NCBI RefSeq assembly: GCF_004124325.1
Contig: NZ_QBDT01000001.1
Location: 434,001 to 498,000, forward strand
Length of the DNA: 64,000 bases
Direction of reading: 5' to 3'
Source of the DNA: Streptomyces sp. L2
GTDB taxonomy: Bacteria; Actinomycetota; Actinomycetes; Streptomycetales; Streptomycetaceae
Under the pieces are notes generated by a model. That model was given only the letters and a program-made list of their open reading frames with translations. It was not told the DNA's origin and did not search any database. Made by a program: the position numbers and the translations under genes. How positions within the stretch are numbered: position 1 is the first letter of the stretch; the number at the start of each line of letters is the position of its first letter. This document shows positions 44,812 through 53,169 of the stretch, piece by piece.

Positions 44812-44883
44812 GAGGCCCGCAGGGGCATGGTCCGGGTCGCTCCGGTTGCCCGGTCCGCAAGGGCGGGGCGAGGGTGACGCCGC

Positions 44884-45414
44884 CTAACCGTCCGGAGGCG
44901 GCGGGTAGATCAGGTGGCCGTCCTGGACGCGGGCGTGTTCGTTGAGGACGGCCGGTTTCGACGACGTGGGCGACAGGATGTGGAGCACCTCGACGCCGGC
45001 GACGAGCAGGGCGTCGGTGATCAACCGGCGGTGGCAGCGCCAGGGCACCGCCTCGCTGCACATGATGGCCGGCCGTTCGTGCCCGGCCAGGTCGAGCAGT
45101 TCGGCGAGACCTCCCGCGAACTCCTCGCCGGCCATGTAGTCGGCGTAGTCCCGGAAGGCCTTGACCCGCCAGGCGCCGTTGACGCTGGGCACGCCCTTGG
45201 GGGTGTGCCGCCGGCCGCCCAGCCGGCGGATCCAGCGGTAGGAGATGTCGGGCGGCAGGGCCTCGGTGATCGCCGCCTGGTTCCACTGCGGGTACTTCCT
45301 CGACGACGGGAAGGAGCGGACGTCGGCCAGGCAGGTGACGTCGTGGGCGCGCAGCATCGCCAGGACCTCGTCGAAGTCGCGGGTCGAGTGCCCGACCGTA
45401 CAGACGCGGTTCAC
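44884..45414 (-). CDS. DUF488 family protein
   Basis: A 176-residue protein of the DUF488 family: VCTVGHSTRDFDEVLAML at the N-terminus, LADVRSFPSSRKYPQWNQ, YRWIRRLGGRR and IMCSEAVPWRCHRRLI near the C-terminus, where the conserved Cys-x-E and CHR sit. The family is widespread with no assigned role; the Cys/His/Arg set suggests an enzyme or nucleic-acid-related function. GTG 45414 is taken as start because the family motif begins three residues later. It is upstream of and co-directional with no other gene except the small DUF2945 gene 34 bases away. Confidence 0.88.
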   Translation of the reverse strand: MNRVCTVGHSTRDFDEVLAMLRAHDVTCLADVRSFPSSRKYPQWNQAAITEALPPDISYRWIRRLGGRRHTPKGVPSVNGAWRVKAFRDYADYMAGEEFAGGLAELLDLAGHERPAIMCSEAVPWRCHRRLITDALLVAGVEVLHILSPTSSKPAVLNEHARVQDGHLIYPPPPDG

Positions 45415-45448
45415 CGTCCCACCGCCTCACCCACCGCAGGTCCGTCCG

Positions 45449-45661
45449 CTACAGCTTCGTCAGCGCGCCTCCCTTGTGCAGGGCGACGTGGTCGGTCCGG
45501 TCGCTCTTGATCTCGTACTGCGGATCGTCCTTCGAGCAGCGGCGCATGTGCCCCTTGTACTCGACGTCGCGGGTGTGCTTCTTGATGATCACGCCTTCGA
45601 CGTACCCGGCCTCCGAGTTCCACCGGACGTGGTCGCCGACGGCGAACTGCTGCTGCGTCAT
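45449..45661 (-). CDS. DUF2945 (HVA1/TUDOR-like) small protein
   Basis: A 70-residue protein: FAVGDHVRWNSEAGYVEGVI, then KHTRDVEYKGHMRRCSKDDP and a YEIKSDRTDHVALHKGGAL end. It matches the DUF2945 / hypervirulence-associated Tudor-like family, a small beta barrel. Its function is unknown, perhaps stress-related. ATG 45661 is divergent from peptide deformylase with 51 bases between the starts. Confidence 0.88.
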   Translation of the reverse strand: MTQQQFAVGDHVRWNSEAGYVEGVIIKKHTRDVEYKGHMRRCSKDDPQYEIKSDRTDHVALHKGGALTKL

Positions 45662-45712
45662 GCTGACGCAAGTACCCCCGGTGGCGAGCGCCCAACGTGG
45701 CATGCTGGCGCG

Positions 45713-46396
45713 ATGGCGACACTCAGTGACGACCGCGGTGACGACCTCGGTGACGAGGGCGATGGCGACCGCGCACCTCTCGCCGAACGGGTCGAGGAAC
45801 TCCTCGCCGCCGGCGGGCCCCTGCCCATCGTCGCGGCGGGCCATCCCGTCCTGCGGTACGGCACCGAGCCGTACGACGGGCAGCTCGGCGACGCCCTGCT
45901 GGCCCGGTTCGTCGAGGCCCTGCGCGGCACGATGCGCGCGGCACCCGGCGTGGGCCTCGCCGCCGTGCAGGTGGGCGTGCCCCTGCGGATCGCGGTCATC
46001 GAGGATCCGGCGCCGGTGTCCGAGGAGGTCGCGCGGGTCCGGGGCCGGGTGCCGCAGCCGTTCCGGGTGCTGGTCAATCCGTCGTACGAGCCCGTCGGCA
46101 CCGCTCGTGCCGCGTTCTTCGAGGGCTGTCTGAGCGTGCCGGGCTGGCAGGCGGTGGTGGCCCGGCCCGCCGAGGTGCGGCTGCGCGGCCAGGACGAGCT
46201 CGGCCGCGAGGTGGACGAGTCGTTCACGGGCTGGCCCGCCCGGATCGTGCAGCACGAGACGGACCACCTGGACGGCACGCTCTACCTGGACCGGGCCGAG
46301 CCCCGCTCGCTGTCGACGAACGAGGCGGTGCTGGCCCGCTGGAACGCTCCGACGCCGGCGGCGGCAGCCGAGGCGCTGGGCTTCGAGCTGCCGTAG
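45713..46396 (+). CDS. def: peptide deformylase
   Basis: A 227-residue metalloenzyme that removes the N-formyl group from new proteins. All three motifs are present: GVGLAAVQVG (GxGLAAxQ), EGCLSVPGW (EGCLS with metal Cys) and QHETDHLDG (HExDH with two metal His and catalytic Glu). A 38-residue acidic N-terminal extension before the first domain is longer than in the classical enzyme. Streptomyces has several def genes; this one stands alone. The ATG at 45713 was taken as start; no strong ribosome binding site is seen, so an in-frame later start is possible. Confidence 0.95.
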   Translation: MATLSDDRGDDLGDEGDGDRAPLAERVEELLAAGGPLPIVAAGHPVLRYGTEPYDGQLGDALLARFVEALRGTMRAAPGVGLAAVQVGVPLRIAVIEDPAPVSEEVARVRGRVPQPFRVLVNPSYEPVGTARAAFFEGCLSVPGWQAVVARPAEVRLRGQDELGREVDESFTGWPARIVQHETDHLDGTLYLDRAEPRSLSTNEAVLARWNAPTPAAAAEALGFELP

Positions 46397-46416
46397 GCGG
46401 TGAAGATGCCGAACGC

Positions 46417-47847
46417 TCAGCTGTCCCGGTACGCCTCCAGCAGGCGCAGCCACACCTCGCTGAGCGTCGGGTACGAGGGCACCGCGTGCCACAGCCGGCT
46501 GAGCGGAACCCGGCCGGCGACCGCGACGGTGGCCGAGTGGACGAGTTCGCCGACACCGGGGCCGACGAAGGTGACGCCGCGCAGGATCTCCTGCTCCACG
46601 TCGACGACCATGCGGGCGCGGCCCCGGTAGTCCTCGCCGTACAGACCAGCCCCGGCGACCGAGGAGAACTCGACGTCGACCGCGCGCACGCGGTGCCCGG
46701 CCTGTTCGGCCTCGGCGAGGGACAGACCGACGGCACCGGCCTCGGGGTCGGTGAAGACGACCTGCGGTACGGCGTCGTGGTCGGCGGTGGCCGAGTGGGC
46801 GCCCCAGGGCTCGGCGGTCACCGGGTCGCCGGCGGCGCGTGCGGCGATGGCGGAGCCGGCGATACGGGCCTGGTACTTGCCCTGGTGGGTGAGGAGCGCC
46901 CGGTGGTTGACGTCGCCGACCGCGTACAGCCAGTCGGTGCCGGTGACGCGGAGGGTGTCGTCGGCGTCGAGCCAGGAGCCGGGTTCGAGGCCGACGGTGT
47001 CGAGCCCGATGTCGTCGGTCCGCGGGGCGCGGCCGGTGGCGAAGAGGATCTCGTCGGCCTCGATGCGGTCGCCGGTGTCCGTGACGGCGACGACGGTGCC
47101 GTTCTCGCGGGTCACGGACGTGACGGAGGTGCCGGTGCGCAGGTCGACGCCGGCCTCGGTGAGGGCCTTGGCGATGAGTTCACCGGCGAAGGGTTCCATG
47201 CGGTTGAGCAGGCCCTTGCCGCGGACGAGGAGGGTGACGCGGGAGCCGAGGGCCTGCCAGGCGGTGGCCATCTCGGTGGCGACGACACCGCCGCCGACGA
47301 CGATCAGCCGGCCGGGGGCGGCCTTGGCGCTGGTGGCCTCCCGGCTGGTCCAGGGGCCCACACCGTCGAGTCCGGGCAGGTCGGGCAGCTGGGCGCGGGT
47401 GCCGGTGCAGACGGCGACGGCGTGCCGGGCGGTGAGGGCGGTGACGGTGCCGTCGGGTCCGGTGACGGTGACCGTGCGGGGGCCGGCCAGCCGGCCGTGG
47501 CCCCGGTACAGGTCGGCGCCGATGCCGTCGAGCCAGCCGACCTGGCCGTCGTCCTGCCAGTGCGAGGTGTAGGTGTCGCGCCGGCCGAGGACGGCGTCGG
47601 TGTCGAGGGGCCCCTGGACGGCCCCGCTCAGGCCGGGCAGGCGGCGGGCGTCGGCCCGGGCGATGACCGGTCTGAGCAGCGCCTTGCTGGGCATGCACGC
47701 CCAGTACGAGCACTCGCCGCCGACGAGTTCGCTCTCCACGACCGCGGTGGTCAGGCCGCCCGCGCGGGTGCGGTCGGCGACGTTCTCCCCCACGGGTCCG
47801 GCGCCGAGCACCACGACGTCGTACGCGATGGCTTCCGTTTCCGTCAT
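46417..47847 (-). CDS. FAD-dependent pyridine nucleotide-disulfide oxidoreductase
   Basis: A 476-residue flavoprotein of the lipoamide dehydrogenase / mercuric reductase class I family. The FAD-binding GxGxxG-like site is VVVLGAGPVGENVA. The redox-active pair is in GGECSYWACMPSKALL (C-x4-C, here with SYWA between the cysteines). The NAD(P) site is IVVGGGVVATEMA and the second FAD site VTGTDWLYAVGDVNHRALL. The dimerisation domain ends the protein, but the interface HPTxxE motif is reduced to YPTLSE with no preceding His, so the usual base may be missing. The electron acceptor is unknown. It is convergent with def and divergent from a thioredoxin gene. Confidence 0.92.
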   Translation of the reverse strand: MTETEAIAYDVVVLGAGPVGENVADRTRAGGLTTAVVESELVGGECSYWACMPSKALLRPVIARADARRLPGLSGAVQGPLDTDAVLGRRDTYTSHWQDDGQVGWLDGIGADLYRGHGRLAGPRTVTVTGPDGTVTALTARHAVAVCTGTRAQLPDLPGLDGVGPWTSREATSAKAAPGRLIVVGGGVVATEMATAWQALGSRVTLLVRGKGLLNRMEPFAGELIAKALTEAGVDLRTGTSVTSVTRENGTVVAVTDTGDRIEADEILFATGRAPRTDDIGLDTVGLEPGSWLDADDTLRVTGTDWLYAVGDVNHRALLTHQGKYQARIAGSAIAARAAGDPVTAEPWGAHSATADHDAVPQVVFTDPEAGAVGLSLAEAEQAGHRVRAVDVEFSSVAGAGLYGEDYRGRARMVVDVEQEILRGVTFVGPGVGELVHSATVAVAGRVPLSRLWHAVPSYPTLSEVWLRLLEAYRDS

Positions 47848-47987
47848 GGGGTCAGTCTGGTGGGTGGTGTGCCCGGTGGCCACATGGGTACGTGCGCGGA
47901 ATACGGACGTACGCGCACCGGAATACGCGACCGGCCGCCCGCGTTGGCGCCGTCGGCAGCACCCCGACACCAGGAAGAGGGAAGGCC

Positions 47988-48374
47988 ATGAGCAGCAGCA
48001 CCGTGGAGCTGACCAAGGAGAATTTCGACCAGACGGTCACGGAGAACGAGTTCGTTCTCATCGACTTCTGGGCGTCCTGGTGCGGGCCCTGCCGTCAGTT
48101 CGCGCCGGTGTACGAGAAGGCCGCCGGGGAGAACCCGGACCTGGTGTTCGGCAAGGTGGACACGGAGGCGCAGCCGGAGCTGGCGCAGGCCTTCGGTATC
48201 CAGTCGATTCCGACGCTGATGATCGTCCGTGACCAGGTCGCCGTGTTCGCGCAGCCGGGCGCCCTGCCCGAGGCCGCGCTGACGGACGTCATCGGGCAGG
48301 CCCGCAAGCTGGACATGGACGAGGTCCGCAAGAGCATCGCCGCCCAGCAGCAGGGGCAGGACGGGGCGCAGTAG
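47988..48374 (+). CDS. trxA: thioredoxin
   Basis: A 128-residue thioredoxin. The active site is FWASWCGPCRQFAP; the cis-Pro loop is IQSIPTLMI, and the fold is complete. The C-terminal tail (QQQGQDGAQ) is slightly longer than in E. coli TrxA. It keeps cytoplasmic protein thiols reduced, with electrons from thioredoxin reductase. GGAAGAGGGAAGG precedes ATG 47988. It is divergent from the flavoprotein disulfide reductase; a functional link as reductase and substrate is tempting but not shown, since that reductase is not of the TrxB type. A terminator hairpin follows. Confidence 0.96.
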   Translation: MSSSTVELTKENFDQTVTENEFVLIDFWASWCGPCRQFAPVYEKAAGENPDLVFGKVDTEAQPELAQAFGIQSIPTLMIVRDQVAVFAQPGALPEAALTDVIGQARKLDMDEVRKSIAAQQQGQDGAQ

Positions 48375-48404
48375 CCCCCGGGAGGGGGACGACGGCCTGC
48401 TCAG

Positions 48405-48429
48405 GGGCCCGCGGCCGTGCCGCGGGCCC
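48405..48429 (+). terminator. hairpin terminator after thioredoxin
   Basis: GGGCCCGCGG and CCGCGGGCCC form a perfect 10-bp stem with loop CCGTG, 31 bases after the stop and followed by TT. Confidence 0.8.
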
Positions 48430-48467
48430 TTCGGCACGCCTGAGAGCGCTTGGCGTCCGACCGGCCC

Positions 48468-49130
48468 TCAGCGGGGCGGTTCCGTGCCGGTGACGCGGGC
48501 GACGAGGTCGATCCAGCCGGTCTCCAGCCGCTCCATGGGCATCCCGCACTGCCGGATCAGGTGGTGGATCAGGGCGGGGTCGAGGCTGGCCATGAGGGTC
48601 TGGGCGAGGAGGTCGCAGTCGGCGGTCGGCACCAGCTTGCGCAGCAGCACCGTGACGTGGGTGCGCAGCGCGAGGGCGGCGGGGTGGGAGAACCGCCGGG
48701 TCGGGTGCGGCTGGGCGGCCAGTTGCAGGTCGAGCTGCTCGGCCGAGCGGTACAGCACCGCCACGCCGAACGCCCGGAGCCGCTCCAGCGGTGGCGCACC
48801 GGGCCCCAGGGGCGGGGGGCCGCCGAGGAAGTCGGCCTGGAGCTGCTTCGCCGAGTGGTCCAGCAGGGCCGTCAGCAGCCCGGTGCGGTCGCCGAAGCGG
48901 CGGAACACCGTGCCCTTGCCGACCTGTGCCGCCGCGGCCACCGCCTCCATGGTGACCCCCTCCACCCCGTGCTCGGCGATCAGCCGGGCGGCGGCCTCCA
49001 GCAGCCGGGCCCGGTTGCGCGCGGCGTCGGCGCGCAGGCAGGGCTCGTCCGGAGCCGGGCCGACCTCCAGCAGGTGCGGCGGACCGAGGGACTCCGGGGG
49101 CTTCGGGAAGGGGGGCGGGGCGCTGGACAT
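48468..49130 (-). CDS. TetR-family repressor of the FMN reductase
   Basis: A 220-residue TetR regulator. The helix-turn-helix is RARLLEAAARLIAEHGVEGV, then EAVAAAAQVGKGTVFRRFGD. It is preceded by a 45-residue Pro-rich lead and followed by a ligand-binding domain (LLDHSAKQLQADF ... LIRQCGMPMERLETGWIDL). ATG 49130 is chosen because the two more upstream in-frame starts lack a ribosome binding site. It is divergent from an FMN reductase; the 117 bases between hold two matching palindromes, so it probably represses both itself and that gene. The inducer is unknown, perhaps a quinone or electrophile. Confidence 0.92.
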   Translation of the reverse strand: MSSAPPPFPKPPESLGPPHLLEVGPAPDEPCLRADAARNRARLLEAAARLIAEHGVEGVTMEAVAAAAQVGKGTVFRRFGDRTGLLTALLDHSAKQLQADFLGGPPPLGPGAPPLERLRAFGVAVLYRSAEQLDLQLAAQPHPTRRFSHPAALALRTHVTVLLRKLVPTADCDLLAQTLMASLDPALIHHLIRQCGMPMERLETGWIDLVARVTGTEPPR

Positions 49131-49161
49131 GAAGCCAGCGTAAAGCATCGGGAACAAAACT

Positions 49162-49210
49162 GGACCGCGGTCCGGTTAGCCTGATACAAACTTAAACGGA
49201 CCTCGGTCCG
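49162..49210. promoter_or_regulatory. two palindromic TetR operators
   Basis: Site 1, TGGACCGCGGTCCG at 49161-49174, and site 2, CGGACCTCGGTCCG at 49197-49210, share the form yGGACCkCGGTCCG. Their centres are 36 bases apart. They lie between the divergent TetR and FMN-reductase genes in an otherwise AT-leaning stretch. Confidence 0.8.
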
Positions 49211-49247
49211 GATCGTTGAAGCGCTTGTCACCCCCCTTGGAGTTCCC

Positions 49248-49811
49248 ATGTCTGTTCGCATCCTCGCGCTCGTCGGCAGCCTCCGCGCCGGTTCGCACAA
49301 CCGTCAGCTCGCCGAGGCGGCCGTCAAGCTCGCCCCGGAGGGCGCGGACGTCGTGCTCTACGAGGGTCTCGCCGAGCTCCCCTTCTACAACGAGGACATC
49401 GACGTCGAGGGCAGCGTCCCGGCCGCCGCGGCCGCGCTGCGGGAGGCCGCCGGTGCCGCCGACGCCTTCCTGCTCTTCTCGCCCGAGTACAACGGCACCA
49501 TCCCGGCCGTCCTGAAGAACGCCATCGACTGGCTGTCCCGCCCCTACGGCGCCGGTGCCTTCGGCGGCAAGCCGGTCGCCGTCATCGGCACCGCCTTCGG
49601 CCAGTACGGCGGCGTGTGGGCGCAGGACGACACCCGCAAGGCCGTGGGCATCGCCGGCGGCAAGGTGATCGAGGACATCAAGCTGTCCATCCCGGGCTCC
49701 GTGACCCGCTTCGCCGAGACCCACCCGGCCGACGACACCGAGGTCGCCGCGCAGCTGACCGAGGTCGTCGCCCGCCTGCACGGCAACGTCGGCGAGGCCG
49801 TGGCCGCCTGA
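49248..49811 (+). CDS. NADPH-dependent FMN reductase / quinone reductase
   Basis: A 187-residue flavodoxin-fold protein. The FMN phosphate loop is LVGSLRAGSHNRQLAE (GSxRxxSxNxxL), and the isoalloxazine region is FLLFSPEYNGTIPAVLKNAIDWLSRP (the SPEYN signature). It uses NAD(P)H to reduce FMN, quinones or azo compounds. Good homology runs from residue 3. GTTGAAGC and TTGGAG precede ATG 49248. It lies next to a divergent TetR with two operators, so it is likely an inducible detoxification gene. A perfect hairpin follows it. Confidence 0.93.
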   Translation: MSVRILALVGSLRAGSHNRQLAEAAVKLAPEGADVVLYEGLAELPFYNEDIDVEGSVPAAAAALREAAGAADAFLLFSPEYNGTIPAVLKNAIDWLSRPYGAGAFGGKPVAVIGTAFGQYGGVWAQDDTRKAVGIAGGKVIEDIKLSIPGSVTRFAETHPADDTEVAAQLTEVVARLHGNVGEAVAA

Positions 49812-49840
49812 CACCCGCGACTGCGATCTTTTCACGCCAG

Positions 49841-49868
49841 CGCCCGGCCGGATTCTTCCGGCCGGGCG
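49841..49868. terminator. bidirectional hairpin terminator
   Basis: CGCCCGGCCGGA and TCCGGCCGGGCG form a perfect 12-bp stem with loop TTCT, between the convergent FMN reductase and GNAT genes. Confidence 0.85.
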
Positions 49869-49875
49869 TTCCGGC

Positions 49876-50424
49876 TCACCCCACCCGTACGGCCGGACTC
49901 CACACGCCGAACCACTGCTCGGCGTCGTAGGCGTGGAACCGTTCCACCTCGGTGAACCCCAGCCCGGCCGCCAGGCGCATCGAGCGCTCGTTGGCGGTCT
50001 GGGTGCGCAACACCACACACTCGCCGGGACGTTCGGCGGCGAACCAGTCGAGGGCCGCCGCGCACGCCTCGGCGCCGTACCCGCGGCCCCACGCCTCGGG
50101 CACCAGCAGGTAACCGAGCTCGGCCTGACCGATGTCCGGGCGGCCGGGCTCCCCGCTCTCCGCGTCGTACCGGGTGAGGTGGACGACGCCGATCATCGCT
50201 CCGTCGAGCTCGACCACGAAGTAGCCGCGCCGCCGTCCGGGTATCTCCGGTACCTCGCGGGCGAGTTCGGCGCGCGGCCGGGGACCCCCGAGATAGACGT
50301 GCACGTCCGCCGAGGCGAACAGGTCGATGAACGGCGCGCGGTCGCGGGCCTCCGACTCGCGGAGCACGAGCCGCTCGGTCCTGATCGGGGCGGGTGGCCA
50401 GGCGACAGCGGCGAGTTCAGTCAT
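49876..50424 (-). CDS. GNAT N-acetyltransferase (RimJ/RimL-like)
   Basis: A 182-residue GNAT protein of the Acetyltransf_3 type: IRTERLVLRESEARDRAPFI at the start, then the core GYFVVELDGAMIGVVHLTRY, AELGYLLVPEAWGRGYGAEA (acetyl-CoA loop RGYGAEA) and TANERSMRLAAGLGFTEVERF. RimJ/RimL-like enzymes acetylate protein N-termini or small amines. The start ATG 50424 is divergent from the amidase gene with 85 bases between. A terminator lies downstream. Confidence 0.9.
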   Translation of the reverse strand: MTELAAVAWPPAPIRTERLVLRESEARDRAPFIDLFASADVHVYLGGPRPRAELAREVPEIPGRRRGYFVVELDGAMIGVVHLTRYDAESGEPGRPDIGQAELGYLLVPEAWGRGYGAEACAAALDWFAAERPGECVVLRTQTANERSMRLAAGLGFTEVERFHAYDAEQWFGVWSPAVRVG

Positions 50425-50509
50425 GGCCGGGAACCTATCGCACACCCTCGCCCGAGAGGTTACCGTTCGGTAGACACCGTGTCAGGACGCTCCCCGGAGG
50501 TTCCCCGCC

Positions 50510-51934
50510 ATGATGCCCGACCGTGCCGCAGGTCTCGCGGAGTCCGTTCGCGCGCTGACCGAGGGCGAGGTGACCTCCCGCACCCTGGTGGAGCGGGCCC
50601 TGGCCCGGATCGCGGCCACCCAGCCGACGCTGAACGCCTTCCGCGTGGTGCGCGCCGAGGCCGCCCTGGCCGAAGCGGACGCCGCTGACCGGGAGTTGGC
50701 GGGCGGCGCGCGGCGGCCGCTGCTGGGCGTTCCGGTGGCGGTGAAGGACGACATGGACGTGGCGGGCGAGCCGACCGCGTTCGGCTGCCGGGGCGACTTC
50801 CCCGCCGTGGCCGAGGACGGGGAGGCGGTACGGCGGCTGCGCGCGGCCGGCGCGGTGATCATCGGCAAGACCAACACCTGCGAGCTGGGGCAGTGGCCGT
50901 TCACCGAGGGCGCCGCGTTCGGGGAGACCCGCAATCCGTGGCACACCGGCCACACTCCCGGTGGTTCCTCGGGCGGTTCGGCCGCCGCCGTCGCGGCGGG
51001 CCTGGTGCCGGCCGCGCTGGGCTCGGACGGCGCCGGATCGGTGCGGATCCCGGCCTCCTGGACCCATCTGGTCGGCATCAAGCCCCAGCGCGGCCGCATC
51101 TCGACCTGGCCGCGCGGCGAATCCTTCCAGGGCATCACCGTCAACGGCACCCTGGCCCGCACGGTCGCCGACGCGGCCCTGCTGCTGGACGCGGCGAGCG
51201 GCAACCACGCCCGGGACCCGCACCGACCGGCCGCCCTGACCGTCGCCGACGCGGTCGGCCGCGACCCGGGGCGGCTGCGCGTCGCCCTGTCGCTGAAGCC
51301 GCCGTTCACCGCGGTACCGGCCCGCCTCCACCCGGAGGTGCGGGCCCTCGTCGTCCAACTGGCGGACAGACTGGCCGCGTTGGGGCATGACGTGGAGGAG
51401 GCCGATCCGCCGTACGGCCAGATCGGGCTGACCTTCGTGCCCCGGGCCACCGTCGGCATCTCCGAGTGGGTCCGCGACGCGCCCGACCCGGCGCTGCTCG
51501 ACCGGCGCACCCGGGACGCGGCCCGGCTGGGCCGGCTGCTCGGCGGGGCCCCGCTGCGGGCGGCCCGGCGCGCCGAGGCGGTCCTGCACCGGCGGATCGG
51601 CGGGTTCTTCGAGTCGTACGACGTGGTCCTCGCGCCGACGACGGCCGCTCCCCCGCCCCGGATCGGCGCCCTGTACCGGCTGGGCGGGCTGGCCACCGAC
51701 CGCGCGATGATCGCCGCCTGCCCCTATGCCTGGCCGTGGAACGTCCTCGGCTGGCCCGGCGTCAACGTCCCCGCCGGCTTCATCACCCCCGGACTCCCGG
51801 TGGGCGCCCAGCTCCTCGGTCCGGCCGCAAGCGAACCGTTGCTGATCTCGCTCGCCGCCCAGCTGGAGGCGGAACTGAACTGGCACGAGCGGTGGCCGCC
51901 CCAGGGACAGGCGGCGGACGCCGAGGCCGCGTGA
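50510..51934 (+). CDS. amidase (amidase signature family)
   Basis: A 474-residue hydrolase with the Ser-cisSer-Lys triad: GVPVAVKDDMDVAGEPTAFG holds the catalytic Lys near residue 80; the Gly/Ser motif TPGGSSGGSAAAVAAGL has the cis-Ser; GSDGAGSVRIPASWTHLVGI holds the nucleophile (GSVRIPA). It cleaves carbon-nitrogen bonds in amides or acyl conjugates; the natural substrate is unknown. In GatA-type proteins the same domain acts on tRNA, but the partner GatB/C genes are absent here. ATG 50510/50513 follows CCGGAGG. It ends near a 30-bp repeat. Confidence 0.92.
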   Translation: MMPDRAAGLAESVRALTEGEVTSRTLVERALARIAATQPTLNAFRVVRAEAALAEADAADRELAGGARRPLLGVPVAVKDDMDVAGEPTAFGCRGDFPAVAEDGEAVRRLRAAGAVIIGKTNTCELGQWPFTEGAAFGETRNPWHTGHTPGGSSGGSAAAVAAGLVPAALGSDGAGSVRIPASWTHLVGIKPQRGRISTWPRGESFQGITVNGTLARTVADAALLLDAASGNHARDPHRPAALTVADAVGRDPGRLRVALSLKPPFTAVPARLHPEVRALVVQLADRLAALGHDVEEADPPYGQIGLTFVPRATVGISEWVRDAPDPALLDRRTRDAARLGRLLGGAPLRAARRAEAVLHRRIGGFFESYDVVLAPTTAAPPPRIGALYRLGGLATDRAMIAACPYAWPWNVLGWPGVNVPAGFITPGLPVGAQLLGPAASEPLLISLAAQLEAELNWHERWPPQGQAADAEAA

Positions 51935-51951
51935 CGGCGCCAGGGCGTGTG

Positions 51952-52041
51952 GCGCGACGCGTCCCCCAGGTCACCTCGCGGGCGCGACACGTCCCACAGG
52001 TCACCGCGCGGGCGCGACACGCCCCAGAGGTCACCTCGCCG
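51952..52041. repeat. 30-bp tandem repeat x3 between convergent genes
   Basis: Units starting GCGCGACRCG at 51952, 51982 and 52012 each include CCAGGTCACC-like sequence; the three differ by a few bases. They extend 11 bases into the end of the DUF1772-like gene. Confidence 0.85.
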
Positions 52042-52465
52042 CGAGCAGGCTGACGCCGAGGGCGATCAGGACGGCGACCTTGGCGGCCTCGAACGCCACG
52101 TACCACAAGTGGCTGCGGGAGCGCGGCAGTTCCTCGCCGGCCAGGACCCGGTCGGAGCGCCGGTTCAGGCGCGGCCGGACGACGGCGAGCTGGCCGAGGA
52201 GCAGGACGGCCGCGGCGGCCGTCAGGGCGATCACGCCGGACGCGGCCGAGCCGCCCACCGCGACCGCGGCGATGACGACCGCGGCCAGCACGGCCTCGAC
52301 GGCGTTCACCGCCCGGAACACCAGCCGGCCGATGCCCAGGCCCACGGGTATGGTCACGCCCGGCGCCCGGAACTTCAGCGGCGCCTCCAGGAAGGAGATC
52401 GCCAGCACCATTCCGAGCCAGACGAAGACGACCGCGCTCGCGGCGGCGGCCGATGCGGTGTTCAT
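52031..52465 (-). CDS. DUF1772-like four-helix membrane protein (module B)
   Basis: A 144-residue paralogue of the protein at 32079. The block WLGMVLAISFLEAPLKFRAP is identical, followed by GVTIPVGLGIGRLVFRAVNA and VVRPRLNRRSDRVLAGEE. Four hydrophobic helices span the same positions. It lies 26 bases downstream of the Cys-rich regulator and is probably co-transcribed with it. The function is unknown; conservation of the module in two places suggests the membrane protein works with the regulator. Confidence 0.8.
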   Translation of the reverse strand: MNTASAAAASAVVFVWLGMVLAISFLEAPLKFRAPGVTIPVGLGIGRLVFRAVNAVEAVLAAVVIAAVAVGGSAASGVIALTAAAAVLLLGQLAVVRPRLNRRSDRVLAGEELPRSRSHLWYVAFEAAKVAVLIALGVSLLAAR

Positions 52466-52491
52466 CGGTGGGCATTACCTCTCTGGGGACG

Positions 52492-53169
52492 TCAGTCGCC
52501 GGCGGCCGTCCCGGCCAAATGGGCCAGGCAGACGTCGGGTTGGGCGAACGGTTCGAGGGCGGTGGCCGTCAGCGGCGCGCGCAGCTCCGCCAACGCGCCC
52601 TGCATCAGCCCGAGATGGACCGGGCAGACCAACTGGCCGTACTCCTCGGCGAGTTCGAGGAAGGGGCAGTGACGCAGCCGGATCCGTTCCGGGACCGTGC
52701 GCCCGGTTTCTTCGCCGCCTTCCGGCTCGGGTGCGAAGCCGAGGTCGTCCAGCAGGGCGAGGAGCCCGGCCGTGGCGCCCTCGGCCGTGGGCGGGCGGCC
52801 GGGCGGCAGCGGGTCCACCAGGAAACGGCCCCAGGCGCGGCCCGCCTCCAGTGCCTCGGTGTGCGCCTCGGCCGGGTCGGCGCCGGCCCAGCGGCTCAGC
52901 AGCATGCGCGCGAGCAGCCGGTAGCCGCGGGTGCCGCCGCGGTCCATGCCGGGCCGGGCGCTGTAGACGGTCCGCGGCCGGCCCGGGCCGGAGGGGTCCT
53001 CCACCCGGCGTTCGACGAGCCCCTCGGTGACCAGCGCGTCCAGGTGGAAGCGCACGGTGTTGGGGTGCACGCCCATCCGTTCGGCCGTCTCGCTCACGCC
53101 GAGCGGGGCGGGGGCGGCGCGCAGCACGTCCAGGACTGCGCGCCGGCGCGGACTCTCCCGCGTGGCCAT
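52492..53169 (-). CDS. Cys-rich winged-helix regulator (module B)
   Basis: A 225-residue paralogue of the regulator at 30923. The winged helix (RRRAVLDVLRAAPAPLGVSE, RMGVHPNTVRFHLDALVTEG, SGPGRPRTVYSARPGMDRGG) is nearly the same. The putative metal or Fe-S ligands RHCPFLELAEEYGQLVCPVH and DVCLAHL keep the same Cys/His spacing. ATG 53169 is divergent from the module B cupin across 61 bases. Fe-S binding is inferred from the Cys pattern only. A different-sensitivity version of the same switch, acting on its own divergent promoter, is the simplest reading. Confidence 0.82.
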   Translation of the reverse strand: MATRESPRRRAVLDVLRAAPAPLGVSETAERMGVHPNTVRFHLDALVTEGLVERRVEDPSGPGRPRTVYSARPGMDRGGTRGYRLLARMLLSRWAGADPAEAHTEALEAGRAWGRFLVDPLPPGRPPTAEGATAGLLALLDDLGFAPEPEGGEETGRTVPERIRLRHCPFLELAEEYGQLVCPVHLGLMQGALAELRAPLTATALEPFAQPDVCLAHLAGTAAGD

